A stretch of DNA of 64,000 nucleotides from Bradyrhizobium sp. (GTDB taxonomy: Bacteria; Pseudomonadota; Alphaproteobacteria; Rhizobiales; Xanthobacteraceae). The stretch covers positions 1-64,000 of the forward strand of contig NZ_JAURXB010000060.1 in assembly GCF_030654605.1 (NCBI RefSeq). The letters are read 5' to 3'. This document shows positions 36,291-47,023 of this stretch, piece after piece. How positions within the stretch are numbered: position 1 is the stretch's first letter; every line of letters starts with the position of its first letter. The notes beneath the pieces were generated by a model, which saw only the letters and a program-made list of their open reading frames with translations, had not been told where the DNA came from and ran no database searches. The translations under genes and the position numbers were made by a program.

Positions 36291-37325
36291 ATGATACGAT
36301 CCTCGGAATTTATTCTTATTCAAATTCCCTTGGCGGATTCAAGGCGCAGCGCCGTGTACAAATGGTCTACCGATCAGGTCGAGCCGACGCACCGCTTCGA
36401 CCATTGGCGCGAGGTTCGTGCCAGGGGACTGTTCGGGGTGACGGCCGAACTCGAACCGGAGCGGCGTCCGCAATTTTCCGGTGAGTTCTCGCTGCGAAAA
36501 ATCGGCACCGCCAGCCTGATCGAATTGCGCGCCTCGCCCTATCGCGTCGAACGCACCGCCGCCGACATCGCCCATGCCCCGGGCGCTAGTCTGTGCATCT
36601 ATCAGCAGCTCGGCGGCGGCGGCTGGTTCGGCGTCAATGGCAGCGACGAATTTGCCCTGCGCCAGGGGAATTTCGCCACCAGCCATACCGACGTGCCCTA
36701 CCGCACGGCACCGCTCGCCGACGATGGCTTTCATCTGCGCGTTCTCAAGCTGCCGGCGGCCGACTTGATCGCACGTCATGCTGACCCGCCCAACCTCTTT
36801 CCAAAGCCGTTCTGCAGCCAGCCATCGCTGACACCGCTGCTGGAGTCCTGCTTCGCGGATCTGACCGAAGCCGACGACGGGGGCGATCCTGTTGTCACCA
36901 CGCCACTGGTTGAGGCGCTGGCGCAGCTTGCGTTGGTCGAGCGCGGTCTCGTCCGGCCGGCCAGCCGCGCGGCGCTGGCCGCCATCCGGGTCGGACACCT
37001 GTCGCTCGCCCGTCGGCTGATCACACGCCATCTGGCCAACGCGGCGCTGTCGCCGGCCTTCGTGGCCGGGCTGCTCGGGATCTCGGTTCGTCACCTCTAC
37101 GCCTTGTTCGAAGCATCCGGCATGAGCTTCGCGCAAACCGTGACCGCGCAACGCATCGGGGAAAGCCGCCGCCTGTTGAAAGAGGCGCCGGAGCGGTCGA
37201 TTTCCCAGATCGCCTTCGCCAGCGGCTTTGAGAGCCTTGCGACGTTCTACCGGGCATTCCAGGCCGCGCACGGCGCCTCTCCGGGCGACTTCAGGGCGCA
37301 AGGCAGGCTGGCAACTCCGCGCTGA
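36291..37325 (+). CDS. AraC-family transcriptional regulator
   Basis: A 344-residue regulator: an N-terminal AraC_binding_2-type sensor domain (WSTDQVEPTHRFDHWREV, as in choline/toluate-type regulators) and a C-terminal double helix-turn-helix (LSPAFVAGLLGISVRHLYALF, then ISQIAFASGFESLATFYRAFQ). The start is uncertain; ATG 36291 is taken, and a longer frame begins at 36216. The last codons (ATPR) overlap a relic of an autotransporter gene, so the C-terminus may have been reshaped. Divergent from the secreted caspase gene. Confidence 0.85.
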   Translation: MIRSSEFILIQIPLADSRRSAVYKWSTDQVEPTHRFDHWREVRARGLFGVTAELEPERRPQFSGEFSLRKIGTASLIELRASPYRVERTAADIAHAPGASLCIYQQLGGGGWFGVNGSDEFALRQGNFATSHTDVPYRTAPLADDGFHLRVLKLPAADLIARHADPPNLFPKPFCSQPSLTPLLESCFADLTEADDGGDPVVTTPLVEALAQLALVERGLVRPASRAALAAIRVGHLSLARRLITRHLANAALSPAFVAGLLGISVRHLYALFEASGMSFAQTVTAQRIGESRRLLKEAPERSISQIAFASGFESLATFYRAFQAAHGASPGDFRAQGRLATPR

Positions 37326-37447
37326 CGACCGCCTCGGCCGAACTGAAATGGATGAACGGCTGGTCGGTAGCCGGCACCTTTGAAGGCGAATTCCCGGACG
37401 CCACCCGCAGCTATGCCGGCAAGGGCGTGATCCGTTACATCTGGTGA
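37322..37447 (+). pseudogene. Remnant of an autotransporter beta-barrel C-terminus
   Basis: In the frame beginning at 37322 the translation includes TTASAELKWMNGWSVAG, TFEGEF and a final SYAGKGVIRYIW followed by TGA. This is the conserved end of autotransporter outer membrane barrels, finishing in an aromatic residue as BAM substrates do. Only about 41 residues (perhaps 47 counting overlap with the AraC gene) survive, with no start codon or barrel upstream. It is a relic of a deleted autotransporter gene. Confidence 0.65.
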
Positions 37448-37506
37448 TTCGACCGGTATTCATGCAAAAACATTAAGCTTTTCCGCCCTTCCCACGGCGG
37501 CTCCAT

Positions 37507-37534
37507 TGACTTTAGCCAATTCGGCCCTATGTTC
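37507..37534 (+). promoter_or_regulatory. Candidate promoter of the RNA helicase gene
   Basis: TTGACT (37507-37512), a 16-bp spacer, TATGTT (37529-37534). It would give a 5' untranslated region of about 145 bases ahead of the helicase ATG at 37688, as seen in many cold-inducible helicase genes. Sequence match only. Confidence 0.4.
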
Positions 37535-37687
37535 CGGCCTGACGCGGCCCGGTATCGAAACGCGATGCCTCGAGTAAGCCGCCTGTCTGCGTATCCGATA
37601 ATCCCGAGCAAATTTGCGTGCCGTTCCGGGGTTGGGCGCGACAGTCTTTTTCCGAGATTCCAAGCGGCGGTTTCGACCAGAGGCTCA

Positions 37688-39187
37688 ATGTCTTTTACCC
37701 ATCTCGGCTTGTCCGATAAGGTGCTCGCCGCCGTCGCGGCCACCGGTTACACCACCCCCACCCCCATTCAGGAACAGGCGATTCCCCATGTTCTGGCCCG
37801 CCGGGACGTTCTCGGTATCGCCCAGACCGGCACCGGCAAGACCGCTGCCTTCGTCCTTCCAATGCTCACCATGCTGGAAAAGGGCCGCGCCCGGGCCCGA
37901 ATGCCCCGCACCCTGATCCTGGAACCGACCCGCGAGCTCGCCGCCCAGGTCAAGGAACAGTTCGATAAATACGGCGTCGGCCAGAAGCTCAACGTCGCCC
38001 TCCTGATCGGCGGCGTCTCCTTCGGCGACCAGGACACCAAGCTGACGCGCGGCGTCGACGTCCTGATCGCCACCCCCGGCCGGCTGCTCGACCACACCGA
38101 GCGTGGCGGCCTCTTGCTCACCGGCGTCGAACTGCTCGTCATCGACGAAGCCGACCGCATGCTGGACATGGGCTTCATTCCCGACATCGAACGGATCTGC
38201 AAGATGATCCCGTTCACCCGGCAGACGCTGTTCTTCACCGCGACGATGCCGCCGGAAATCCGCCGCATCACCGAGACCTTCCTGCACAATCCCGAGAAGA
38301 TCGAAGTTTCCAGGCCCGCGACCACCGCCGTCGGTGTGTCCCAGTTCCAGGTCACGGTCGGCCGCGAGCCGCATGACAAGCGCGACATCCTGCGCCGCCT
38401 GCTGCGCGATGCCAAGGATCTGCAAAACGCGATTATCTTCTGCAATCGCAAGCGCGAAGTGGCGTTGCTTTACAAATCACTGGAGAAGCACGGCTTCAGC
38501 GTCGGCGCCCTGCATGGCGACATGGAACAGTCGGCGCGCACCCTGGCGCTCAACCAGTTCCGCAACGGTGAAATCCCGCTGCTGGTCGCCTCCGACGTCG
38601 CCGCGCGCGGGCTCGACATTCCCGCCGTCAGCCACGTCTTCAACTTCGACGTACCGCACCACGCCGACGACTACGTCCACCGCATCGGCCGTACCGGCCG
38701 CGCCGGCCGCGCCGGCACCGCGATCTCCCTGGTCACCTCGCTCGATCAGAAATCCATGGTCGCGATCGAAAAGCTGATCGGACAAAGCATTCCCCACCTC
38801 GAGGGCCTCGGCGCCACCGAGCCGGCCGATGCCGCGGCGACGCCGGCCGGCACGGAGACCGAACGTCCCCGCCAATCGCGCGGACGCCACGGTGCAAAGG
38901 AAGGTTCGAGAGAACGCTCACGCGAGAATCCGCGTGATGGTGCGCAGGATGCCCGCAAGCCGCGACGTGAACGCGAACCCCGGCGCCCGAGCGGCGACCG
39001 TCACGCCGAGCCGAAGCCCCAGACATCCGTGGCCGAATTCACGCCGCCAACGGCGCCGCCGCCCTCGCGCACGCCATCGATCGGGCGGGCCGAAGCACCG
39101 AAAAACAAGCACGAACCCGCGTCCGAGCCCGCCGATCACTCGCATCTTCCGGCGTTCCTGCTGCGGCCGGTCCGCGCCAGGGTCTGA
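37688..39187 (+). CDS. DEAD-box RNA helicase (RhlE-like)
   Basis: A 499-residue ATP-dependent RNA helicase with the full motif set: Q motif FTHLGLSDKVLAAVAATGYTTPTPIQ, AQTGTGKT, PTRELA, VIDEADRMLDMGF (DEAD), FTATMP (in place of SAT), and HRIGRTGRAGRAG. The last 120 residues are a low-complexity tail rich in Arg, Glu and Pro, common in RNA-binding RhlE proteins. ATG 37688 is chosen at the start of the Q motif. Likely role in ribosome assembly or RNA turnover, especially in cold. Confidence 0.92.
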   Translation: MSFTHLGLSDKVLAAVAATGYTTPTPIQEQAIPHVLARRDVLGIAQTGTGKTAAFVLPMLTMLEKGRARARMPRTLILEPTRELAAQVKEQFDKYGVGQKLNVALLIGGVSFGDQDTKLTRGVDVLIATPGRLLDHTERGGLLLTGVELLVIDEADRMLDMGFIPDIERICKMIPFTRQTLFFTATMPPEIRRITETFLHNPEKIEVSRPATTAVGVSQFQVTVGREPHDKRDILRRLLRDAKDLQNAIIFCNRKREVALLYKSLEKHGFSVGALHGDMEQSARTLALNQFRNGEIPLLVASDVAARGLDIPAVSHVFNFDVPHHADDYVHRIGRTGRAGRAGTAISLVTSLDQKSMVAIEKLIGQSIPHLEGLGATEPADAAATPAGTETERPRQSRGRHGAKEGSRERSRENPRDGAQDARKPRREREPRRPSGDRHAEPKPQTSVAEFTPPTAPPPSRTPSIGRAEAPKNKHEPASEPADHSHLPAFLLRPVRARV

Positions 39188-39269
39188 AGTCAGGTTAAAG
39201 CCCGCTGAACCTCAGCCAGAGACCGGTAGGGAACCTGTTTACCGGTCGTTCATGATCCTCCCTTAACTT

Positions 39270-39297
39270 GGCGGCGATAATTTTAGTTATTGCCGCC
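39270..39297 (+). promoter_or_regulatory. Stem-loop upstream of the diguanylate cyclase gene
   Basis: Arms GGCGGCGATAA (39270-39280) and TTATTGCCGCC (39287-39297) form an 11-bp stem with one G-U pair and a 6-nt loop, 43 bases before the GTG start. No T-run follows, so it is not a classical terminator. It may end the helicase mRNA or shape the cyclase leader. Confidence 0.5.
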
Positions 39298-39339
39298 GGA
39301 AAGTGGGCATTGCTGCCCGCTATATTGGGGACGTGATCC

Positions 39340-40407
<1,068 letters not shown>

Positions 40408-40438
40408 GGTTTTATTCGATCGCGTCCGCCAACGACAG

Positions 40439-40547
40439 CCTCATGGTGAGGAGCGCTCTTGCGCGTCTCGAACCATGGGGCTGCGACCGGTGCCCGCCGC
40501 CATCCTTCGAGACGCCGCGCAAAGAGGCGCGGCTCCTCAGGATGAGG
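40439..40547. repeat. Imperfect inverted repeat after the cyclase gene
   Basis: Left arm CCTCATGGTGAGGAGC with GCGTCTCGAACC; right arm CCTTCGAGACGC and GGCTCCTCAGGATGAGG. It separates convergent genes (cyclase and TfoX-like) and overlaps the last codons of the latter. Confidence 0.65.
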
Positions 40548-40959
40548 ATTTCTTTCGCTTCAGCGGCTTTTTCTTTTTGACCGCAACCTTCGCTTTGGCT
40601 GCAACCTTCTTCGCCACCTTCTTCGCCTTCGGCCGCTTGCGCAGCGCCGCGCGCTGGGCTGCGGCCAGGGCCGCCCTCGCCCACATGCTCAGCTCCTCGG
40701 AATCGTCGAACAGCCGCGCCGGCAGCTGCCAGTACGAATTGACGACAACGGTCTTCGCCCGCGTCTGATACGAAAACGGCGTCGACCCTTCCGCCTCGAA
40801 TTGCGGAATGGTCTGCGCGTCGGCGCGAAAGAACAGGCCGGCGCGCAGCGCCAGCGCGAAGTTGATGCCATCGGCGGAAATGCCGAAGCCGGAAAACATC
40901 GGGCGGATCGTCACCGGGCCGAAGTCGGAAAACAGATCGATCAGAAAATCGCGGTCCAT
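40537..40959 (-). CDS. TfoX N-terminal domain protein
   Basis: A 140-residue protein. Residues 1-95 match the TfoX/Sxy N-terminal domain (LFSDFGPVTIRPMFSGFGISADGINFAL, then SYWQLPARLFDD). The C-terminal 40 residues are a Lys/Ala-rich basic tail (KKVAKKVAAKAKVAVKKKK) that would bind nucleic acid. In gammaproteobacteria TfoX promotes competence, but single-domain proteins of this kind are uncharacterised. ATG 40959 has GGTGGA nearby. Confidence 0.82.
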   Translation of the reverse strand: MDRDFLIDLFSDFGPVTIRPMFSGFGISADGINFALALRAGLFFRADAQTIPQFEAEGSTPFSYQTRAKTVVVNSYWQLPARLFDDSEELSMWARAALAAAQRAALRKRPKAKKVAKKVAAKAKVAVKKKKPLKRKKSSS

Positions 40960-40967
40960 CTTTCCAC

Positions 40968-41090
40968 CGTCGCCCCGGCGAACGCCGGGGCCCATACGCC
41001 GCGGATTCTCGTTTCGGCAGGGTGTTCGAGAACTTCTTTGGATTTCTGGCGCCGGTGGTTATGGGTCCCGGCTCGGGGGCCGGGACGACG
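40968..41090. repeat. Inverted dispersed repeat between the TfoX-like and sufA genes
   Basis: Left end reads CGTCGCCCCGGCGAACGCCG then GGGCCCATA, itself a hairpin; the right end reads ATGGGTCCCGGC then GGGGCCGGGACGAC. The two ends are imperfect inverted copies. It lies just downstream of the SUF operon. Confidence 0.65.
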
Positions 41091-41110
41091 GATGATAGGC
41101 CTGTGCTAAA

Positions 41111-41521
41111 TCAGCCGTCCGCCTTCGCGGCCGTCAGCTGCACCGATTCGCCGCAGCCGCAGGCGCCGGTCTGGTTCGGGTTGTTGAAGATGAACTGCGC
41201 CGACATCTTGTCGGCCTTGTAGTCCATCTCGGTGCCGAGCAGGAACAGCACCGCCTTGGGATCGACCAGGATCATGACGCCCTTGTCCTCGACGACTTCG
41301 TCGGTCGGCCGGACCTCATGGGCGTATTCGACGGTGTAGGATTGCCCGGCGCAGCCGCCGTTCTTGATGCCGACGCGAAGCCCGACGATCTCGGAATCGG
41401 CGCGCCTGGTCAGTTCGGTAATCCGAAGGGCGGCGGCTTCGGTCAGCTTCATGACCTGCGGACGGGGGCGCGGCTTCGGCTTGGCTGCCGGTGCTGGTGA
41501 GGCGGGTATCATATTGGTCAT
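41111..41521 (-). CDS. sufA: SufA/HesB/IscA-type Fe-S cluster carrier
   Basis: A 136-residue A-type carrier with three conserved cysteines: one in NGGCAGQSY and two in TGACGCGES. These bind an Fe-S cluster for transfer to client proteins. An N-terminal Pro/Ala/Lys-rich extension of about 30 residues precedes the fold. The start at 41521 has AGGA eight bases upstream. Last gene of the SUF operon, 72 bp after sufT. Confidence 0.92.
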   Translation of the reverse strand: MTNMIPASPAPAAKPKPRPRPQVMKLTEAAALRITELTRRADSEIVGLRVGIKNGGCAGQSYTVEYAHEVRPTDEVVEDKGVMILVDPKAVLFLLGTEMDYKADKMSAQFIFNNPNQTGACGCGESVQLTAAKADG

Positions 41522-41593
41522 GTGGTCATTCCTGGCCGCCAATCAATGTCGGCGATCGTCGCTTGAAAAGTTAAGCCCCACTGCACTAACGCT

Positions 41594-41992
41594 TCACCAC
41601 ATATTGAGGACGAGGCGCGCCTCGTCGGTCATGCGATCCGGCGTCCACGCCGGCTCCCAGACCAGATTGACATTGACCATGCCGACGCCGGGAACACTGG
41701 CGACCGCGTTCTCCACCATCTGCGGCAGTTCGCCCGCCGCCGGACAGTTCGGCGTCGTCAGCGTCATCATGACGTCGACCGAGCGGTCGTCCTTGATGTC
41801 GACCTTGTAGATCAGGCCGAGCTCGTAGATGTCAGCCGGAATTTCCGGATCGAACACGGTTTTCAGCGCAGCCACGATTTCGCCGCCGAGACGTTCGGTC
41901 TCCTCGGGCGGCAGCGCCGAACTGGTTTCCATGTTGCTGATCTTGTCCTCCAGACCGGCTTCAAGGTTTTTGGCTTCGATGGTGTCGGTCAT
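41594..41992 (-). CDS. sufT: SUF system protein SufT (DUF59/MIP18 family)
   Basis: A 132-residue protein with the DUF59 fold: VFDPEIPADIYELGLIYKVDI and MTLTTPNCPAAGELP, which contains the family cysteine. It ends with VWEPAWTPDRMTDEARLVLNMW. SufT proteins help mature Fe-S proteins, possibly as a carrier. The start overlaps the end of sufS by four bases. An N-terminal tail of about 35 residues is not conserved. Confidence 0.9.
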   Translation of the reverse strand: MTDTIEAKNLEAGLEDKISNMETSSALPPEETERLGGEIVAALKTVFDPEIPADIYELGLIYKVDIKDDRSVDVMMTLTTPNCPAAGELPQMVENAVASVPGVGMVNVNLVWEPAWTPDRMTDEARLVLNMW

Positions 41993-43230
41993 GAAAACAG
42001 TTCCCGGGCCTTGATCAGCGCCTGTGCCAGATGGTCGACTTCTTCACGGGTATTATACATCCCGAATGAGGCGCGGCACGTCGCCGTCACGTTGAACCGC
42101 TCTAAAAGCGGCATCGCGCAATGGGTGCCGGCGCGCACCGCGATGCCCTGCCGGTCGATCACGGTGGCGATATCGTGGGCATGCGCGCCCTTCATTTCGA
42201 ACGAAATCACCGGGCCCTTGGCCTTCGCGGTGCCGATCACGCGCAGCGAATTGATTTCGCGCAGCCGGTCCTGGGCATAGGTCAACAGATCGTGCTCGTG
42301 CGCGGCAATGCGCTCCTTGCCGATCGAATTGACGTAATCGATCGCGGCTCCCAGCCCGATCGATTCCACGATCGCGGGTGTCCCGGCCTCGAATTTGTGC
42401 GGCGGATCGCCGTAGCTGACCCAGTCCCTGGCCACTTCGCGGATCATCTCGCCGCCGCCGTTGAAGGGCCGCATCGCCACCAGATGCTCGTGCTTGGCAT
42501 AGAGCACGCCGATGCCGGTCGGGCCGTACAGCTTGTGGCCGGTGAAGACGTAGAAATCGGCATCGATATCCTGCACGTCGATCGCCATGTGCACGGCGGC
42601 CTGGCTGCCGTCGACCAGCACCTTGATGCCGCGGGCATGCGCCAGTTTTACCACTTCCTTGACCGGCACGACGGTGCCGAGCGCGTTCGACATCTGCGTG
42701 ATCGCGACCAGTTTCGTGCGATCGGTCAACAGCTTCTCGAACTCGTCGATCAGGAAATTGCCTTCGTCGTCAACCGGCGCCCACTTGATCACAGCACCGT
42801 GGCGCTCCCTGAGGAAATGCCAGGGCACGATGTTGGAATGATGCTCCATGATCGAGAGCACAATCTCGTCGCCGGCCTTGACATTGGGCTCACCCCAGGA
42901 AGACGCCACGAGGTTGATCGCCTCGGTGGCGTTGCGGGTGAAGATGATCTCCTCGGTGCGGCCGGCATTGAGAAATTTTGCGACCTTTTCGCGGCCGCCT
43001 TCATAGGCTTCGGTCGCGGCATTGGCGAGGTAATGCAGCCCGCGATGCACGTTGGCGTATTCGCTTCTGTAGGCTTGCGTCATGCGGTCGAGCACCGCAT
43101 TGGGCTTTTGCGCCGAGGCCGCGTTGTCGAGATAGACCAGCGGCTTGCCGTAGATCTCGAGCGCCAGCGCGGGAAAATCCTCCCGCACCCTCGCGACATC
43201 ATATGAACCGTTCAGGACCGCTGGATGCAT
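41989..43230 (-). CDS. sufS: SufS-type cysteine desulfurase (group II)
   Basis: A 413-residue PLP enzyme that takes sulfur from cysteine for Fe-S assembly. The PLP lysine is in VFTGHKLYGPTGIG and the catalytic cysteine in VRAGTHCAMPLL, the group II pattern. The ATG at 43230 follows the sufD stop by two bases, with GGGG six bases upstream. It overlaps sufT downstream. Confidence 0.94.
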   Translation of the reverse strand: MHPAVLNGSYDVARVREDFPALALEIYGKPLVYLDNAASAQKPNAVLDRMTQAYRSEYANVHRGLHYLANAATEAYEGGREKVAKFLNAGRTEEIIFTRNATEAINLVASSWGEPNVKAGDEIVLSIMEHHSNIVPWHFLRERHGAVIKWAPVDDEGNFLIDEFEKLLTDRTKLVAITQMSNALGTVVPVKEVVKLAHARGIKVLVDGSQAAVHMAIDVQDIDADFYVFTGHKLYGPTGIGVLYAKHEHLVAMRPFNGGGEMIREVARDWVSYGDPPHKFEAGTPAIVESIGLGAAIDYVNSIGKERIAAHEHDLLTYAQDRLREINSLRVIGTAKAKGPVISFEMKGAHAHDIATVIDRQGIAVRAGTHCAMPLLERFNVTATCRASFGMYNTREEVDHLAQALIKARELFS

Positions 43231-43232
43231 GG

Positions 43233-44558
43233 TCAACCCCGTGCCGCCAGCCAGCGCTGGGCCGCCGATATCGCGAGTTCGCGAAGTGCTTCATTGGCGA
43301 TCTGCTCGATCGCTTCGCCGACGAAAGCCTGGATCAGCAGCGCCTGGGCTTCCTTTTCGGAAAGCCCGCGCGCGCGCAGGTAAAACAGCAGGCTGTCGTC
43401 GAGCGCGCCGGTGGTGGCGCCGTGTCCACACGTCACGTCGTCGGCGAAGATTTCCAGTTCCGGCTTGTTGTCGGCCTCGGCCTCGTCGGACAGCAGCAGC
43501 GCCCGGGTCATCATCCTGGCGTCGGTCTTCTGCGCCCTGGGGCGGACGATGATGCGGCCCTGGAACACCGAATGGCCGCGGTCGTCGACCACGGCGCGAA
43601 AAATCTCGCGGCTCGAACAGTTCGGCACCGCGTGATCGAGAAACAGCGTGGTGTCGGCGTGCTGGCGGCCGTTGAGCAGGTTGACGCCGTTGGTCTCGAC
43701 CCGGGAGCCCTCGCCCGCCACCGAGATGACGGCCTGATAGCGGCTGACCAGCGAGCCGTTATTCATCCCGAAGGTGTTGAAATGCGCGTTGGCGCCGAGC
43801 GTCACGACCGCAGAGGAAATATTGAACGCCTCGCGGCTGTCCTCGATCAGGCGGACATGGTCGAGCCGCGCGCCATCGCCGATCGCAACGATCAGGGAAT
43901 CATGGACCTGATAGGCTTTCGCGCCCTCGGCGCCGATATAGCTTTCCACCAGGGTGGCGCCGGCGTGCTTGCCGACGCGGATCAGGGAGCGCGTGAACAT
44001 CGCCGCGGGTGCGGCCCCGCTGGCGATATGGACGATATGCAGCGGCAGCGCGATGGCCGCGTTGTCGGCGACCTCGATCACGATTCCATCCGTCATCATC
44101 GCGCTGTTGAGCGCCACCATGGCATCGGAATTGTCGGGCGCGAACAGTTGCGCCTGCAGCGCGGCATCGCCGGCTTCCAGCACCTCGCGCAGCGTGCGGA
44201 TGTTGATGTCTTTGCCGAGATCGGAAGTCTCGGACAGTGTCGGCGCGAACACGCCGTCCACCAGCACGATCCGGCGCACACCTGCGATGGCGTGAAGTTT
44301 TAGAGCGGCTGCCGCACGCTTCAGCGCCTCGGCATCCGGCGCCGCCGCCAGCGGCAGCACCTCGCGCATCAGCACGCGCAGATCGGTGTATTTCCAGTCC
44401 TCGATCCGCCGGTGCGGCAGACCCAGACGCTGATGGGCTTCCAGCGCCTGCCTTCTCAGATCGGCAACCTTGCCTGTGCCGGGCAACCGGTCACGCGCCA
44501 CAGCGATGACATCGCTTGTGGCATTGGCGGTTTCGGTCTTGGCCAGTACTACGTTCAT
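43233..44558 (-). CDS. sufD: SUF scaffold protein SufD
   Basis: A 441-residue SufD with the beta-helix core characteristic of SufBD and the conserved C-terminal ATTGALDDSLLFYLRARGLSEKEAQALLIQAF. SufD forms the SufBC2D scaffold complex. The N-terminal DWKYTDLR is the usual SufD start region. The start is close to the sufC stop (20 bp). Confidence 0.93.
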   Translation of the reverse strand: MNVVLAKTETANATSDVIAVARDRLPGTGKVADLRRQALEAHQRLGLPHRRIEDWKYTDLRVLMREVLPLAAAPDAEALKRAAAALKLHAIAGVRRIVLVDGVFAPTLSETSDLGKDINIRTLREVLEAGDAALQAQLFAPDNSDAMVALNSAMMTDGIVIEVADNAAIALPLHIVHIASGAAPAAMFTRSLIRVGKHAGATLVESYIGAEGAKAYQVHDSLIVAIGDGARLDHVRLIEDSREAFNISSAVVTLGANAHFNTFGMNNGSLVSRYQAVISVAGEGSRVETNGVNLLNGRQHADTTLFLDHAVPNCSSREIFRAVVDDRGHSVFQGRIIVRPRAQKTDARMMTRALLLSDEAEADNKPELEIFADDVTCGHGATTGALDDSLLFYLRARGLSEKEAQALLIQAFVGEAIEQIANEALRELAISAAQRWLAARG

Positions 44559-44577
44559 CACAAAATCCGCAATCTGC

Positions 44578-45330
44578 TCAAGCCGCGTCTTCGAACTGGG
44601 CGTAGCCGGACGTTTCCAGCTCCAGCGCCAGTTCCTTGCCGCCGCTCTTCACGACCTTGCCTTTCGACATCACGTGCACGAAATCCGGCACGATGTAGTT
44701 CAACAGCCGCTGGTAATGCGTGATCACCACCATGGCGCGATCGGGTGAACGCAGCGCATTGACGCCGTCGGCGGCGACCCTGAGCGCATCGATGTCGAGG
44801 CCGGAATCCATCTCGTCGAGGATGCACAGGCTGGGCTCGAACAGCGCCATCTGCAAGACCTCGTTGCGCTTCTTCTCGCCGCCGGAGAACCCCACATTGA
44901 CGCCACGGCGCAGCATGTCCTGCGGAATGTTGAGGGACGCGGCGACGCGGCGCACCTTCTTCAGAAAGTCCGGCGTGGAGAACTCGCTCTCGCCGCGCGC
45001 CTTGCGCTGCGCGTTCAGCGCGGTGCGCAGGAACGTCATGGTGGCGACGCCCGGGATCTCCACCGGATACTGGAATGCGAGGAACACGCCCTTGGCGGAG
45101 CGCTGGTCGGGCGACATCTCCAGCAGATTCTCGCCCTTGAACAGGATCTCGCCGCCGGTGACTTCGTAGCCCGGCTTGCCGGCGATCACGTGGCTCAGCG
45201 TCGACTTGCCGGAGCCGTTCGGCCCCATGATGGCGTGGATCTCGCCCGGGTTCACCGTGAGCGACAGCCCGTGGAGAATTTCCCGTTCCTCGACACGGAC
45301 CTGCAGATTTTTGACTTCGAGTAGAGACAT
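44578..45330 (-). CDS. sufC: SUF ATPase SufC
   Basis: A 250-residue ABC-type ATPase with Walker A GPNGSGKSTLSHV, signature NVGFSGGEKKRNE and Walker B LCILDEMDSGLD. SufC powers the SufBC2D scaffold. AAGGA lies seven bases upstream of the ATG at 45330. The gap to sufB contains a palindromic repeat. Confidence 0.95.
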   Translation of the reverse strand: MSLLEVKNLQVRVEEREILHGLSLTVNPGEIHAIMGPNGSGKSTLSHVIAGKPGYEVTGGEILFKGENLLEMSPDQRSAKGVFLAFQYPVEIPGVATMTFLRTALNAQRKARGESEFSTPDFLKKVRRVAASLNIPQDMLRRGVNVGFSGGEKKRNEVLQMALFEPSLCILDEMDSGLDIDALRVAADGVNALRSPDRAMVVITHYQRLLNYIVPDFVHVMSKGKVVKSGGKELALELETSGYAQFEDAA

Positions 45331-45364
45331 GGAATTGTCCTTAAGAAACCGACCGAGAGATTTT

Positions 45365-45444
45365 CGTCATTGCGAGGAGCCGTTGCGACGAAGCAATCCA
45401 GCTTTTTTCGCGCAATGGATTGCTTCGCTGCGCTCGCAATGACG
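45365..45444. repeat. Palindromic repeat inside the suf operon (sufB-sufC gap)
   Basis: Left arm CGTCATTGCGAGGAGC with ACGAAGCAATCCA; right arm TGGATTGCTTCG with GCTCGCAATGACG. A second member of the same family is at 53926-54009 in opposite orientation. Its hairpin would lie in the suf mRNA between sufB and sufC. Confidence 0.85.
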
Positions 45445-45456
45445 GCATCAAAACCG

Positions 45457-46938
<1,482 letters not shown>

Positions 46939-47023
46939 TCCATCCTCCGCTCGCGGTTTCAAGGACCGCGGTGTGGATCATTCCAATAAGCTTTACGATG
47001 TTTCTTCGAGGAAATCACCTGCC

